6,276 bases of DNA from JAVBKE01 sp031554215 (GTDB taxonomy: Bacteria; Bacillota; Bacilli; JARBTR01): NCBI GenBank assembly GCA_031554215.1, contig JAVBKF010000236.1, positions 1 to 6,276 on the forward strand, in the 5' to 3' direction. Both the position numbers and the translations under genes were made by a program. The notes beneath the pieces were generated by a model. That model searched no databases, was not told where the DNA came from, and was given only the letters and a program-made list of their open reading frames with translations. Of this stretch, positions 5,840-6,276 are shown piece after piece (position 1 is the stretch's first letter; each line of letters starts with the position of its first letter).

Positions 5840-6276
5840 TCGCTTGAAAAATTTTTTAATACCTGTTATTGCCGTTATTCTTGGACTCATTGTTGGCGCG
5901 ATTATTATGACAATTGGTGGCTATGATGCTGTAGAGGGTTATAAAGCACTCTGGAATGGTATTTTTGGAGATATTTATAATATTGGTGAAGTTGTTCGTA
6001 AGGCAACGCCACTAATTCTTGCAGGACTTGCCGTTGCTCTCGCATTTAAATCAGGATTGTTCAATATTGGTGTCGAAGGTCAATTTATCATGGGGATGCT
6101 CGCATCCGTTATTGTCGGAAGTGCATTTGACCTTCCAATGATTATCCATCTTCCACTGGCAATCCTAGCCGGGGCGGCGGCTGGTGCTCTCTGGGCCTTT
6201 ATTCCTGGCATACTGAAAGCACAGCGCGGTGTTCATGAAGTCGTTGTGACAATTATGATGAATTATATTGCCCTTC
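5832..6276 (+). CDS. nupP: Nucleoside ABC importer permease, first subunit (NupP/YufP type), 3' end outside the window
   Basis: Integral membrane subunit of the importer, of the branched-chain amino acid/ribose-type permease superfamily (BPD_transp_2). The first 148 residues are present; relatives run to roughly 350. A transmembrane helix spans about 8-30. Further hydrophobic stretches lie at about 58-73, 84-98 and 104-126. Family motifs are GLFNIGVEGQFIMG (75-88) and, on the cytoplasmic side, a loop and helix reading KAQRGVHEVVVTIMMNYIA (129-147), the region that contacts the ATPase. The ATG overlaps the nupO end (ATGAATAA) and has its own strong ribosome binding site. In relatives a second permease gene (nupQ) follows; that would be beyond the window. 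No frameshift is seen in the visible part. Confidence 0.93.
   Translation, partial: MNNRLKNFLIPVIAVILGLIVGAIIMTIGGYDAVEGYKALWNGIFGDIYNIGEVVRKATPLILAGLAVALAFKSGLFNIGVEGQFIMGMLASVIVGSAFDLPMIIHLPLAILAGAAAGALWAFIPGILKAQRGVHEVVVTIMMNYIAL

Noticed and set aside
1..6276. CRISPR array, tRNA/rRNA genes, transposase or prophage genes
   Set aside because: No regularly spaced repeats, RNA gene signatures or mobile-element proteins are seen; the two repeats at the left are only two and are separated by a hairpin, not by spacers.

Overview
This window comes from a low-GC Gram-positive bacterium of the class Bacilli. The evidence is the AT-rich sequence, strong GGAGG-type ribosome binding sites, TTG starts, extended -10 promoters, a lipoprotein of the BMP/TcsA type and a Bacilli-style FtsK/SpoIIIE. 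The genus cannot be fixed from the sequence. No sporulation gene is visible, so a spore former and a non-sporulating Listeria- or Carnobacterium-like organism are both possible.

Layout. Positions 1-240 are non-coding. They hold two direct copies of a ~62-64 bp repeat on either side of a long hairpin. A classic intrinsic terminator (241-281, minus) follows, closing nupN (298-1353, minus), a nucleoside-binding BMP lipoprotein with its own extended -10 promoter. Next is ftsK (1538-3817, minus), the septal DNA translocase. A 489-bp divergent intergenic region (3818-4306) carries the ftsK promoter, a probable promoter for the rightward genes, and several short repeats and inverted repeats. Rightward are nupO (4307-5839), a double-NBD ATPase, and nupP (from 5832, cut by the window edge), the first permease. 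They overlap by 8 nt and are surely one operon.

How the genes work together. NupN (binding lipoprotein), NupO (ATPase) and NupP (permease, with a second permease NupQ expected off-window) form one BMP-type ABC importer, in characterised relatives a (guanosine-type) nucleoside importer. FtsK is functionally unrelated; it pumps chromosomal DNA at the septum.

The notable point is arrangement. In Listeria and many Bacillus species the usual order is ftsK, binding lipoprotein, ATPase, permeases, all in one direction. Here ftsK and nupN together point the opposite way, so the binding protein is separated from its ATPase and permease by ftsK. A single inversion of the ftsK-nupN block would explain this. 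I see no new enzymatic or defence system; the genes are well-known families. The points worth checking are the split importer, the unusual starts, and the repeat-rich non-coding regions.
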